Below, piece by piece: positions 7,901-16,614 of a stretch of 42,299 bases of DNA (position 1 is its first letter; each line of letters begins with the position of its first letter). The stretch covers positions 1 through 42,299 of the forward strand of contig JAAUSR010000044.1 of the NCBI GenBank assembly GCA_012032555.1, written 5' to 3'. This DNA comes from Thioploca sp. (GTDB taxonomy: Bacteria; Pseudomonadota; Gammaproteobacteria; Beggiatoales; Beggiatoaceae). The notes beneath the pieces are model-generated. The model was not told the origin of the DNA and did not search any database. It saw only the letters and a list, made by a program, of their open reading frames with translations. A program made the translations under genes and the position numbers.

Positions 7901-8895
7901 TTTTTAAGGGTAGATTGTTGCACTTCTAAAATGACATGACTGAGTAAACCTAATAAACAGAGTAAAAAGGCAAAACTAATGTAATTGGGTGCCCGAAAGA
8001 GGCGTAATTTTGCCAATACGGTTTCAGCAGCGGCCAAAATTATGCCTAATAAAGCGAGTTTGGCAATGATAGCTATGCTCCCGATGAGTAAAGCGGCTTC
8101 CGTTAATTCGGTGGCAATTCCCCAAGGTATAAATAAATTCGCAATTAGAACGCCATAAATCATTAATTTAATTTGATTGGCCCATTCAATCATCGCTAAA
8201 TGCCGACCGCTATATTCTAAGATCATGGCTTCATGTATCATAGTTAATTCTAAATGCGTGGCCGGGTTGTCAATCGGAATACGTCCGGTTTCAGCAATTG
8301 CAACCATCATTAATCCCAAAGCGACAAAAATAAAGGAAGGTCGTAATACAATGCCTTGAGAGAGAATCACTTCCATCGTCGTTGACAGATTAGTCGTTGA
8401 AGCCGTCATGGCTAATGTAAATACGGCCATAAGCATAGCCGGTTCGGTTAAAGAAGCTAAGGTCATTTCGCGAGAAGAACCCATACCTCCAAAAGCGGTA
8501 CCAATATCCATACCGGCTAGTGCTAGAAAAAATCGGGATAAAGCAAAAAAACCAACTAATACAATGACATCTGCAATAGCCGCTGAAGGTAAATCAGTAG
8601 CAATCAGTGGAACCACCCCGGCAGCTAAAACAGTAGTACCAAAAACGATATAAGGGGTAGTACGAAATATCCAGGAGGCATTGGTTGCTATTACCGACTC
8701 TTTGCGAAATAACTTTCTTAAGTCTCGATAAGGTTGCCATATGGGGGGCGCTATCCGGTTCTGTAACCGACATTTTTTCCGTTTTATCCAACCAGTTAAT
8801 AAGGGTGCAATAGCAATAAATAAGAAGGTTTGTAAACCAGCTAACAACCAACCGAGAGGTAAATTGATTAACAATCCATTTAAGTAATCAGCCAT
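7897..8895 (-). CDS. hyfC: HyfC/HycD-type membrane subunit (NuoH-like)
   Basis: A 332-residue protein with about eight hydrophobic segments, of the NuoH/HycD family that couples a redox arm to the membrane pump in complex I and group 4 hydrogenases. Family blocks include the PIWQPYRDLRKLF loop, the AETGRIPIDNPATHLEL segment and MIHEAMILEYSG. Its start overlaps the end of hyfB by 16 bases, so the two are translationally coupled. No redox subunits (HyfE, F, G, H, I) follow; the operon ends against a convergent lipoprotein gene. It could serve a hydrogenase-related complex whose other genes lie elsewhere, or a redox-independent membrane module. Confidence 0.88.
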   Translation of the reverse strand: MADYLNGLLINLPLGWLLAGLQTFLFIAIAPLLTGWIKRKKCRLQNRIAPPIWQPYRDLRKLFRKESVIATNASWIFRTTPYIVFGTTVLAAGVVPLIATDLPSAAIADVIVLVGFFALSRFFLALAGMDIGTAFGGMGSSREMTLASLTEPAMLMAVFTLAMTASTTNLSTTMEVILSQGIVLRPSFIFVALGLMMVAIAETGRIPIDNPATHLELTMIHEAMILEYSGRHLAMIEWANQIKLMIYGVLIANLFIPWGIATELTEAALLIGSIAIIAKLALLGIILAAAETVLAKLRLFRAPNYISFAFLLCLLGLLSHVILEVQQSTLKN

Positions 8896-10922
8896 AACAG
8901 TATCAATAAAGTAAAGAAAGAATAAGCTAAATAAGTCCGAATATTACCGGTTTGAATCCGTCCAATTTGCCGGGCAATTATGGCAATTAAACCAATGAAG
9001 GGTTCGTATAAGATTAACCAAAAACGGTCAGCAATATGTAGTTCATAGCGGATAGTTTGAGGATAAAGCGTCTTTTTGTCCGTTTGTTCTTTAACCAGTT
9101 CTTCTATACGCCAAGCTGGTTTAAAAATCCGTTGAATGGGCATGGCAAAGGCGGTAGCGGTGTACTGCATTCGAGGACTCACCGTACCAAATCCACATTC
9201 CCATGGCGGCGTGCGACGGGTTTTTTTCGTGGTGTAAAGTAACCCAAAAAACACAAACCACACACTGATAATAGCGAGCAACACTAAAGGTGCTGAATAA
9301 GAAGCCACTTCAGCAGAAATAGGAGTCAACCACAACCAGCCTTGTTCAGAAGCACTTGGTAAGTCATACCCAACCAGATGTTGAGGAATAACCTCAATGA
9401 TATCAATAATGGTAGTGGGAAAGATACCCAATAATAAACATAATAAGGCTAAAAAAGCTTGCGCAATAATCATCCCCCAAGCTGGTTCTTGAATGGAATG
9501 ATTAAATTGATGACGTGGTTGTCCCAGGAAAATAACCCCATAAACTTTAACAAAACCAGTAGCGGATAAAGCGGCTGTCAGTGCCAATAGAGCAGCACTC
9601 AGTGGAATCACAGCACGTAATACTCCACTGGTTAAAGAAGGGGTTTGCAAAGCGGCTTGAAAAGTGAGCCATTCCGAAACAAATCCATTCAGCGGTGGTA
9701 ACCCAGAAATAGCGAGGCAGCCAATTAAGAAAAAGAATGCCGTATAAGGCAGATATCGGATTAACCCCCCCAAGTTTTCCAAATTTTGCTCATGGGTTGC
9801 TTGTAAAATAGAACCAGCACTGAGAAAAAGTAAGCCTTTGAATAAGGCGTGATTCAGTGCATGATAAAGTGCAGCAATCATTGCCAATGCACCGAGAAGC
9901 GAGTGACCATTGGCGATAAATAAGATACTTAACCCCAGACCAATGGTGATAATTCCCATATTTTCTATTGAAGAATAAGCCAACAACCGTTTTAAATTAT
10001 TTTGTATCAGTGCGTACAAAATCCCCATCAGAGCGGTGATAGAACCCATAATCAGGAGAATAATTCCCCAACTCCAATGCGGTGTACCTAATAAATCAAA
10101 TACCAAACGAATAAGACCATAAATTGCTACTTTTAACATCACGCCACTCATTAAGGCAGAAATCGGTGAAGGTGCGACGGGGTGTGCTTCGGGTAACCAC
10201 ACATGGATTGGTATTAAACCCGCCTTCATGCCAAATCCAAGTAAACCCAAACCAAAAGCGATATGTGCCCAAAGTGGTGATAACTCGGCTTGCCGCATCG
10301 TAGCAAAGGTGAAATCACCATTGCTACTGATTAAAATACTAAAGGCGAGTAAAATAGCTAAAGCACCCAGTTGTGCCATGAGCAAATATAAAAAAGCCGC
10401 TCGACGATGTGTTATTTGTAAATGTTGATATCCGACCAAAAAGTAACTCGAAAGAGACATGATTTCCCAAGCAATCATAAAGAGGAAAGCATCGTCAGCT
10501 AACAAAACCAACAACATGCCGGCCACAAATAAACCGGTAAAAAAACCTAAGGTAGATAAAGAATAGGGACCCGATTCAAATTCACGGATATAACTTGGCC
10601 CATAGCTACTGATAGCGGTGGTGAGAAGACCAACGATGATTAAGAAAAAACTCGATAGCGGCTCTAAGCGAATATGCCATTTTAGCCAGGGTAATCCCAG
10701 TGGCAGTTCACCAGCAAAGGGGATATCATTAATCAATACCCAACTACCACTCGCAATAGCGCTGATACCGGATAATCCCAGTAGTAAAAAGGCTAAGTAC
10801 CGTAGTAACCAGGAAAAGCGGTAGGCACCCAGGGCGACCAAACTGGAGAGCAACGCTGCAAAAACCGGAAAAATAACAACATTTATAGGCAATGAAGTTT
10901 CCAAAGCTAAATTCCAATCCAA
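8880..10922 (-). CDS. hyfB: HyfB/HycC-type proton-pumping membrane subunit (NuoL/M-like)
   Basis: A 680-residue, highly hydrophobic antiporter-like subunit. The proton-path residues of the family are in place: Glu in the AWEIMSLSSYFLVG helix, Lys in GMKAGLIPIHVWLPEAHP, and a His-containing broken helix around LYHALNHALFKGLLFL. The C-terminal part carries the PPWECGFG segment known from HyfB/HycC proteins, and the length fits HyfB (about 670). In hydrogenase-4 and formate hydrogenlyase it would move protons or sodium across the inner membrane. It is the first gene of a two-gene unit with hyfC. The 290-base spacer upstream contains an inverted repeat at 11079-11140. Confidence 0.9.
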   Translation of the reverse strand: MDWNLALETSLPINVVIFPVFAALLSSLVALGAYRFSWLLRYLAFLLLGLSGISAIASGSWVLINDIPFAGELPLGLPWLKWHIRLEPLSSFFLIIVGLLTTAISSYGPSYIREFESGPYSLSTLGFFTGLFVAGMLLVLLADDAFLFMIAWEIMSLSSYFLVGYQHLQITHRRAAFLYLLMAQLGALAILLAFSILISSNGDFTFATMRQAELSPLWAHIAFGLGLLGFGMKAGLIPIHVWLPEAHPVAPSPISALMSGVMLKVAIYGLIRLVFDLLGTPHWSWGIILLIMGSITALMGILYALIQNNLKRLLAYSSIENMGIITIGLGLSILFIANGHSLLGALAMIAALYHALNHALFKGLLFLSAGSILQATHEQNLENLGGLIRYLPYTAFFFLIGCLAISGLPPLNGFVSEWLTFQAALQTPSLTSGVLRAVIPLSAALLALTAALSATGFVKVYGVIFLGQPRHQFNHSIQEPAWGMIIAQAFLALLCLLLGIFPTTIIDIIEVIPQHLVGYDLPSASEQGWLWLTPISAEVASYSAPLVLLAIISVWFVFFGLLYTTKKTRRTPPWECGFGTVSPRMQYTATAFAMPIQRIFKPAWRIEELVKEQTDKKTLYPQTIRYELHIADRFWLILYEPFIGLIAIIARQIGRIQTGNIRTYLAYSFFTLLILLWLIT

Positions 10923-11078
10923 CGTAGGTTAAAACAAGAGAGTTTAAGCGATGTCATTAACAAGTCAAGCACCAAAGTAAGTATGACCCATTTCGTGCTA
11001 TTACCACACGCTATGATAAATACTCTACTTATTAATTAATATCTAAATAGCAATTCAATATTAACGGGGAATAAAAAA

Positions 11079-11140
11079 AGCCAAGTAGCCCACTTTAATG
11101 GAGATGAACGATAGTTTTGCAGTGCACACCCTACTTGGCT
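11079..11140. repeat. Inverted repeat with 22-base dispersed repeat, copy B
   Basis: A perfect 10-base inverted repeat: AGCCAAGTAG at 11079-11088 and CTACTTGGCT at 11131-11140, 42 bases apart. The right end (11119-11140) is the second copy of the segment at 7142-7163. It lies in the spacer upstream of hyfB and may be a small non-autonomous element or an extragenic palindrome. Confidence 0.5.
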
Positions 11141-11211
11141 ACTTAGTTTTCGTTCTAGGCAGGTTTCTTCCAGCGAGTACCCACTTTACAACTAACGGGT
11201 TAGTTTTGCTG

Positions 11212-11571
11212 TTATTCTTCACGATGGAAAGAAGTGGAGTTCATTTCCGGAGGAGGACTGACGGTGAAGTGGTTATATTCCGTTTCCGCTGGCCAATGAC
11301 TTAATGGAAATGGTTTCTGCTCAGTATTATAAGTCAGATAAAGTAATATTTGAGAAACATAAATGCTTAAACTTTTTCCAAATGGAAATAGCGGTTCATT
11401 CGGTTTACCAGTCAAGAGGACTGAACCAAATTGGAAGAAAATAACAACTACTCCAATAAAAAGCGCAATCATACCTATCATGGTATATAACAACATAAAA
11501 AATCCTCGCAGCCAGGTACTACCTAAGGTGAGATTTTTTTTTAGTTGTTCTTTTGTCATATCATAGCTCAT
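11212..11571 (-). CDS. DUF4389 membrane protein
   Basis: A 119-residue protein with one long hydrophobic segment (residues about 22-52) and a second amphipathic one near 75. The blocks STWLRGFFMLLY, TGKPNEPLFPFGKSLS and QILLYLTYNTEQKPFP match the DUF4389 family, often found in gammaproteobacteria and of unknown function. A Pro/Ser-rich tail follows. No strong ribosome binding site precedes the ATG at 11571. It stands alone between hyfB and the Gly/Trp-rich gene, all on the minus strand. Confidence 0.75.
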   Translation of the reverse strand: MSYDMTKEQLKKNLTLGSTWLRGFFMLLYTMIGMIALFIGVVVIFFQFGSVLLTGKPNEPLFPFGKSLSIYVSQILLYLTYNTEQKPFPLSHWPAETEYNHFTVSPPPEMNSTSFHREE

Positions 11572-11684
11572 TGATTTAATTCGTTAAGTTATTGAGGTGG
11601 TTAAAGGTGGCGCTTTTCCTTGTGCCTAGACGAGTCTAATCGGTGAAGGCCTTTCCTCTTTAGCGGTTGGCATGATCTAAAGTG

Positions 11685-11706
11685 ACAAGGGGCCGCAACC
11701 CCTTGT
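11685..11706. terminator. Strong GC hairpin behind the Gly/Trp-rich gene
   Basis: A perfect 8-bp stem (ACAAGGGG 11685-11692, CCCCTTGT 11699-11706) with a 6-base loop. It lies about 50 bases beyond the end of the minus-strand gene at 11755. On the minus strand only CACTTTAG follows, a poor T-run, so it is a probable but imperfect terminator. Confidence 0.5.
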
Positions 11707-11754
11707 TTATTACTACATGACTAACAGCTTGTGGGGAGACTACTCAAATAAGAA

Positions 11755-12399
11755 TTACTTTTTCTCTTGCTTGGCTAAGGTATCCGCTATTTGTTGGAGA
11801 GTTTTTTCAATATTTTCTAAATGTTGTTCTACTTTGGCTTGATGTCCACCAAAGTTTCTATTAGGGAAGTTAGGTGTATTTCCGGTTCTACTGGGTGGCA
11901 TATCGTAATAACTAGGGCCACCCCATTGTGGGCCAGGATTATCCCAATTAGCTCCACCCCAGCGTGGCCCAGGACCACCACCCCACGGGCCACCCCAACG
12001 TGGTCCACCCCACATTGGCGGCTCACCGCCCCAATTTGGCTCACCTCCCCAACCGGGCATTGAACGAGATTCCCACATTTCTTTTTGCATTTCTTCTTGG
12101 TGTTGTCGCATCTCTTCTCTTATCCGATCGCGTTCTTCCGGATCATCGGTTTGGTAAAGTTTTTCCATCTGTTCGCGCATATAATTTCTATATGCCTGAT
12201 GTTTTTTCATGAGATCGGCGGTTTTATTCTCAGCCGTTTCGGTTACTACCGGGGTTTCGGCCGTTTCGGTTGCCGCTGGGGTTGAGGATTCAGCAGGTGA
12301 TTCTGGTGTTACCACCGGCGGTGTAGCGACTTCCTGGGCTAAAAGCCAAGTTGGAGCTAATGCAAGTGAAATAAGGGTCGGTAGCATATATTTTTTCAT
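11755..12399 (-). CDS. Secreted Gly/Trp/Pro-rich repeat protein
   Basis: 214 residues in four parts. There is a signal peptide (1-21, cut after LLA), then a Thr/Glu/Pro/Ala-rich linker (22-60). A highly charged helical stretch follows (60-108, rich in Glu, Arg, Lys, Gln, Met). The next block, about 110-170, is built from WGGP/WGGE units and ends in PSYYDMPPSR. A short C-terminal coiled coil (VEQHLENIEKTLQQIADTL) closes the protein. Gly/Trp/Pro repeats of this kind resemble sulfur-globule envelope proteins of purple sulfur bacteria, which are also exported, but the charged flanks differ. A structural or coat role in the periplasm is a reasonable inference; no enzyme motif is present. The gene stands alone and is followed by a GC hairpin. 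Confidence 0.7.
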   Translation of the reverse strand: MKKYMLPTLISLALAPTWLLAQEVATPPVVTPESPAESSTPAATETAETPVVTETAENKTADLMKKHQAYRNYMREQMEKLYQTDDPEERDRIREEMRQHQEEMQKEMWESRSMPGWGGEPNWGGEPPMWGGPRWGGPWGGGPGPRWGGANWDNPGPQWGGPSYYDMPPSRTGNTPNFPNRNFGGHQAKVEQHLENIEKTLQQIADTLAKQEKK

Positions 12400-12539
12400 A
12401 ATAAAGTAGTCCTAATTATGTTGTTGGTAAGACCGACAAATCATTTGGAGCAAAGAAAATAATTTTAATCAGCCATCCCGACAGTGATAAAATTCAATTA
12501 GATTGTCTAGATTCATAAAATGAATTAGCACCAATTTAT

Positions 12540-13145
12540 TTAACGATTAATCTTATTAACACGATTACTTTCAATATAAACGCCATCCAACTTAGCACCA
12601 CTGAAATCAGCTTCTGTTAAAGTGGCCTTAAACAAATTAGCGCCGGTTAAATTCGCTTCAATTAAGTTTGTTTCAGTTAGATTAGCTTTAAATAAATTAG
12701 CACCAGTTAAGTTAGCACGAAATAAATCAGATTCAAATAAATTACTTCTAAATAAATTGGCTTCTGCTAAATTCGCACCCGACAAATAAGATTCAATTAA
12801 ATAAGCTTTAGTCAAATTGGCTTCTGCTAAATTGGCTTCAGTAAAATTAGTTCGGGCTAAGTAGGATTCGCTTAGATTCGCTTCACTTAAATCCGCTTTG
12901 ATCAAATTGGCTCTCATCAAATTGGCTTCACTAATATTGGCACCGGATAAATTAGCACTGGATAAGTCTGCATCAGTTAAATTGGCTTTATTAAGATTAG
13001 CGCGAAACATATCTATTTTCGCCAAATTCATTCCAATCAAGTTACACCCAGATAAGTCGGGATAAGTGCTTCTGGCTTGTTTTCTCCAGCTATTCCACGC
13101 CGGTACGCCTTGTCGCAGGATGGCCAGATGTTTTTCATTTGCCAT
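12540..13145 (-). CDS. Cytoplasmic pentapeptide-repeat protein
   Basis: A 201-residue protein made almost wholly of about 30 pentapeptide repeats, A(N/D)L followed by two variable residues, running from about residue 35 to 190. The N-terminus (HLAILRQGVPAWNSWRKQ) matches a leader seen on many pentapeptide proteins of filamentous sulfur bacteria and cyanobacteria. No signal peptide is present. The repeats are Asn/Glu/Thr-rich and near neutral, unlike the Arg-rich exported protein at 6251-6721, so the two are not close copies. The predicted fold is a right-handed beta-helix rod. Its function is unknown; DNA-gyrase mimicry as in Qnr proteins is a family possibility without direct support here. 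Confidence 0.8.
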   Translation of the reverse strand: MANEKHLAILRQGVPAWNSWRKQARSTYPDLSGCNLIGMNLAKIDMFRANLNKANLTDADLSSANLSGANISEANLMRANLIKADLSEANLSESYLARTNFTEANLAEANLTKAYLIESYLSGANLAEANLFRSNLFESDLFRANLTGANLFKANLTETNLIEANLTGANLFKATLTEADFSGAKLDGVYIESNRVNKINR

Positions 13146-13236
13146 TGTTTTTCCTTAATATACTTTGTCTCTAGGAAAATTTTATTGGAAAGTCATTGTA
13201 GGTTTATCGCTTGAATGTAGCGATTGACTTGGGTTA

Positions 13237-13803
13237 CTAGAAAATTTTTATTCCCACTTGCGCTAATAACTCAGCTGTTTCATAAAGTGGTAAACCCATC
13301 ACCCCGGAATAACTTCCTTCAATACGTTCAATGAAAATACTAGCAACTCCTTGAATGGCATAACTTCCCGCTTTATCCAATGGCTCGTGAGTAGCAATAT
13401 AGGCCGCTATTTCCTGGTCACTTAAGGAACGAAAGTAAACTTGGCTTACGTTTAAGCACACTGATTCTTGAGTCGTGGTTACGATAGCAACTGCTGTCAT
13501 TACCTGGTGACTAGTTCCAGATAATTGCTTAAGCATCTGTTGTGCATCGGCTTCATTAACTGGTTTGCCAAAAATCTGATCTTGACACACTACGATAGTA
13601 TCTGCACTCAACACTGGCGCATTGGTGGGTGCAACCAAGCGTCCAGTTTTGGCCTTGGTTAAAGCTAAACGAGTGACATATTCTTGAGGAATCTCTTGTG
13701 CATACCGGGTTTCATCAACCATAATAATTAATGGTTGGTAATGAACCTGAATTTGCTCCAGCAATTCGCGTCGCCTAGGGGAATGAGAAGCTAAATAAAT
13801 CAT
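13237..13803 (-). CDS. maf: Maf-family nucleoside triphosphate pyrophosphatase
   Basis: 188 residues, the usual Maf length. The start SHSPRRRELL, then VDETR near residue 30, LSADTIVV with FGKPVNEADA near 66-85, and DKAGSYAIQG followed by GSYSGVMGLPL are the conserved blocks. The YhdE-type variant hydrolyses dTTP and UTP as a house-cleaning enzyme; the GSYSGVMGLP block fits that subgroup. It is cytoplasmic and lies 69 bases behind rlmH on the same strand, a common pairing, so the two are probably co-transcribed. Confidence 0.92.
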   Translation of the reverse strand: MIYLASHSPRRRELLEQIQVHYQPLIIMVDETRYAQEIPQEYVTRLALTKAKTGRLVAPTNAPVLSADTIVVCQDQIFGKPVNEADAQQMLKQLSGTSHQVMTAVAIVTTTQESVCLNVSQVYFRSLSDQEIAAYIATHEPLDKAGSYAIQGVASIFIERIEGSYSGVMGLPLYETAELLAQVGIKIF

Positions 13804-13872
13804 TATTAAATAAATACTATTTTAAATTATTCTACCTAAGTAGAAAAGAGTCATTTTTAATTTCACTGTTTA

Positions 13873-14343
13873 TCAAGCGCGGTGATAAGGGTGATTATTT
13901 AAACAACTCCAAGCACGATATAATTGTTCGGCTACAATAATTCGCACCAGTGAATGAGGTAGAGTTAAGCGAGATAAAGACCAATATTGTTGTGCACGCT
14001 GTGAACAAACAGCGGCTAATCCTTCTGGACCACCAATCAGTAAGGCAACTGTGGAATAAGTTGATATCCAATGAGATAATTGTTCAGTTAATTGAATAGT
14101 ATTCCAATGAGTTCCACGTTCATCTAAAGCGATAACATGGGCATGGGGTACAATTGCGGCCAACATTTGCTCGCCTTCTTGTTGCTGTAACCGAGCTAAA
14201 TCGGCATTTTTAGTTCGTTTACGAAGGGGAATTTCTTTGAGAGTCAAAGTACAATAAGAAGGTAGTCGCTTAGCGTATTCGTTGACACCCGTATTAACCC
14301 AGGTGGGTCTATTTTTACCCATACAGATGAGATCAATTTGCAT
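13873..14343 (-). CDS. rlmH: 23S rRNA pseudouridine-1915 N3-methyltransferase
   Basis: 156 residues, exactly typical of RlmH (YbeA). The AdoMet-binding knot is seen in LLIGGPEGL and in the C-terminal SLSRLTLPHSLVRIIVAEQLYRAW region (given in part), ending in the family tail NHPYHRA. It methylates pseudouridine 1915 of helix 69 on the assembled ribosome. The usual upstream partners rsfS and nadD are absent; a small DUF551-like gene lies upstream instead. Probably in one transcript with maf. Confidence 0.94.
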   Translation of the reverse strand: MQIDLICMGKNRPTWVNTGVNEYAKRLPSYCTLTLKEIPLRKRTKNADLARLQQQEGEQMLAAIVPHAHVIALDERGTHWNTIQLTEQLSHWISTYSTVALLIGGPEGLAAVCSQRAQQYWSLSRLTLPHSLVRIIVAEQLYRAWSCLNNHPYHRA

Positions 14344-14464
14344 TTTGGCTTAACTGTTACGAATTGAGATGACTTAATTATTTTTTCTTTAAGATTGTTA
14401 ATGACCTTTTCATCATAAATGATGATACCCTTACCATTTTAAAAATGGATATCAATAAAATGGG

Positions 14465-14677
14465 TTATTGATTTACTCCCCATTTAGGTCGTTCATTTAC
14501 CGATAAAGCTCGCCAATGAGTAGGTGGTGGCTCCGGTTCAATTTCAAAATAGTTACTATACCAATGAGAACCATTCCACACACCCACAAAAATAATTCCA
14601 TTGAAACAAAGTACAGCGGTATTGATAGGTGGTTTAGTTTGCCCAACATCATTCCAATAGCTTTGTTGTTGTTTCAT
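14465..14677 (-). CDS. Small DUF551-like protein
   Basis: A 70-residue cytoplasmic protein. The arrangement of an early W, a proline-led NTAVLCFNGIIFVG strand, GVWNGSHWYS and a closing PPPTHWRALS resembles the DUF551 fold, common in phage and bacterial small proteins with unknown role. The start is supported by AGGAG seven bases upstream of the ATG at 14677. It has no clear operon partner. I regard the gene as real and the family as likely. Confidence 0.6.
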   Translation of the reverse strand: MKQQQSYWNDVGQTKPPINTAVLCFNGIIFVGVWNGSHWYSNYFEIEPEPPPTHWRALSVNERPKWGVNQ

Positions 14678-14767
14678 CTCTAACTCCTCTAAAAAAACTA
14701 CTCGCGTTAGAAATGAGTGAGAATAAATTTCTATCTATTAAGAAATATTAATGAATTATCACTAAAT

Positions 14768-15775
14768 CTACTGCATTACTAACTGCGGATTTATCATCGC
14801 CTGATTTAAACTGACTCCCCAATGCAAGTGAGGACCAGTGGCACGCCCAGTTTTACCAACTGTCCCAATAATTTGCTCAATCTCAATGGTCTGTCCCTCA
14901 ATAACCTTAATCTGATTAAGGTGACCGTAGAGGGTTACAATTCCTTGACCATGATCAATTAATACCGTTTTCCCGGTAAAAAAATAGTTTCCGATATTGA
15001 CAACTTGGCCGGGAGAAGGCGCAAGAACCGGTGTACCCAGAGGCGCAGCAATATCTAAACCGCTATGCGGCTTGCGAGGTTGCCCATTGAAGTAACGACG
15101 TAATCCAAAAGAACTGCTTAATTTGCCTTGAATGGGTTGCTTTAGCGGCAAAGGAGAATAAGTTGTTGCACGCCAAGGTGTTGCCAAAGCGGTTGCAATT
15201 AGCTTAGATTCATATTGGATTCGTTGTAATTCTTCTGGATTAGGATTAACAAAATTGCGTTTGTTAATTTTAACGTATTGAACTTGATATTGTTTATTAT
15301 AGACGGTGAAAGCATAATTGTTATGTTGTGAATCAATAACATAATACACACCGGGTTGTACTTGTAAGGGGATACCGACCAGCGCAACCCATTGTTGTCC
15401 ATCACGTAACACCAATACCGGTTTTTGTTGATACCAAATACGTGGTGGTATTGGACTGGATATCGGTAATGATATCCAAGCAATACCACCTGGTACAGCC
15501 GGTATATCACGAAGTGATCGAAGCGAAGGGGGTAACTGAGCATTTATCGCCGCTGAGCGTGATGATAATGGTTTTAATGCTTGATTTGGTGGGGCAAGGT
15601 TGGAATTATCAGGTATTGTCGCTGATGGAGAAATCGACGAAATTTGGGTTTTTGCCCCGGGTTTAATTACCGGTGCTGGAGTAGCTTGAGGAAAATGAGT
15701 CGGTGGTAAAGTACAAGAAATACAAATTAATCCACTTAACCAACTGATAATAAATAATTTTATACTTAACTGCAT
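14768..15775 (-). CDS. M23-family peptidoglycan endopeptidase lipoprotein
   Basis: A 335-residue exported protein. The N-terminus has a hydrophobic stretch ending in ICISC, a likely lipobox, then a low-complexity Pro/Ser/Thr linker to about residue 85. The C-terminal third is a LytM/M23 zinc peptidase domain. HSGLDIAAPLGTPV holds the first His and Asp ligands, and the TGPHLHWGV block holds the H-x-H pair. Such enzymes cut peptide cross-links in the cell wall or activate amidases. A beta-rich middle domain (VGIPLQVQPGVYYV) is typical of single-gene M23 lipoproteins. It stands alone between rlmH-side genes and a hydrolase gene. Confidence 0.88.
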   Translation of the reverse strand: MQLSIKLFIISWLSGLICISCTLPPTHFPQATPAPVIKPGAKTQISSISPSATIPDNSNLAPPNQALKPLSSRSAAINAQLPPSLRSLRDIPAVPGGIAWISLPISSPIPPRIWYQQKPVLVLRDGQQWVALVGIPLQVQPGVYYVIDSQHNNYAFTVYNKQYQVQYVKINKRNFVNPNPEELQRIQYESKLIATALATPWRATTYSPLPLKQPIQGKLSSSFGLRRYFNGQPRKPHSGLDIAAPLGTPVLAPSPGQVVNIGNYFFTGKTVLIDHGQGIVTLYGHLNQIKVIEGQTIEIEQIIGTVGKTGRATGPHLHWGVSLNQAMINPQLVMQ

Positions 15776-15966
15776 TATGTCGTTTCTCTAACCAACAGTT
15801 TAAACATGACTTTACCCTGATTGGTATGCTCAAATTTTTTGATAATTATTATTTTAAAAACGGTGACTCTGAAAGCAACGGTGCCACCGCTCTGGTTTGA
15901 GTACGTGAATTTTTCACGAGTAGAAAAATATTCTATTCAATTTGTTATCATTTTATTTGGTCATTT

Positions 15967-16614
15967 TTAAGCAAGATACTTGCCAAAAAATTCTTTAGTA
16001 GCTTGCCAAGCTTCTTCAGTGACTTGGCTGTCATAGCGATGGCTATCCGGATTAACAAAGCCGTGATCAGCATCATAACTGTAACATTCTAAAATTTTAT
16101 TGGCTTCTGCCATCGTATGTTCAAGAGAGGCTTGTTTATCTGGCCAAGTTCGTTCAGTTTCAGCGAAAATAGCTAGAATTGCACATTTCAAGGGAGCCGC
16201 ATTATGTTTATCCAAAATGATTCGACAATAATAAATTGCAATAGCATCAACTAGATCGGGATTATTTAAAACGGCATGCTGCGCTTGTACCCCTCCAAAA
16301 GACCAACCCAAGATACCCACTTTACGATGAGGTGCTTGTAACGCAGTCAGCGCTGTATATAATTTACGCTGGTTGACTTCTTGATCAAGACTACGCATAA
16401 ATTCTCCAGCTTCTTTAACGTCGGCCGGGTTGTAATCATTATATAAATCAATGACCATAGCCCGATAATCCGCTTTGGCAAATCGGTTAGCCCATTCTCG
16501 ATTGTAGTCGAGCATCCCCCACCAATCATGGAGAATGAGTATCGATCGAGTTGCTTGTTCCGGACCAACAATATAGGCATTAAACGTCTCACCAGCAGGG
16601 GTAGTTAATTCCAT
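15967..16614 (-). CDS. Dienelactone-hydrolase-family alpha/beta hydrolase
   Basis: About 215 residues from the ATG at 16614, which has AAGGAG six bases upstream; the TTG at 16617 is less likely. The alpha/beta-hydrolase nucleophile elbow reads G-W-S-F-G-G, with Ser where classical dienelactone hydrolases have Cys. An acid/His pair is offered by the C-terminal YDADHGFVNP block. An N-terminal LILHDWWGM strand with oxyanion-hole residues is also typical. It is cytoplasmic and monocistronic. The natural substrate is unknown; a carboxylesterase is more likely than a true dienelactone hydrolase. Confidence 0.85.
   Translation of the reverse strand: MELTTPAGETFNAYIVGPEQATRSILILHDWWGMLDYNREWANRFAKADYRAMVIDLYNDYNPADVKEAGEFMRSLDQEVNQRKLYTALTALQAPHRKVGILGWSFGGVQAQHAVLNNPDLVDAIAIYYCRIILDKHNAAPLKCAILAIFAETERTWPDKQASLEHTMAEANKILECYSYDADHGFVNPDSHRYDSQVTEEAWQATKEFFGKYLA

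Noticed and set aside
11821-12409. Several plus-strand open frames over the Gly/Trp-rich gene.
   Set aside because: They result from the GC-rich repeat block read on the other strand and lack ribosome binding sites; the minus-strand frame has a signal peptide and domain structure.
12540-13145. CRISPR-like or tandem DNA repeat because of regular 15-base periodicity.
   Set aside because: The period comes from five-codon pentapeptide repeats with degenerate bases; there are no conserved repeats with unique spacers.
14434-14448. Hairpin CCATTT/AAATGG as terminator of the DUF551-like gene.
   Set aside because: Only a weak AT stem with no T-run on the minus strand.
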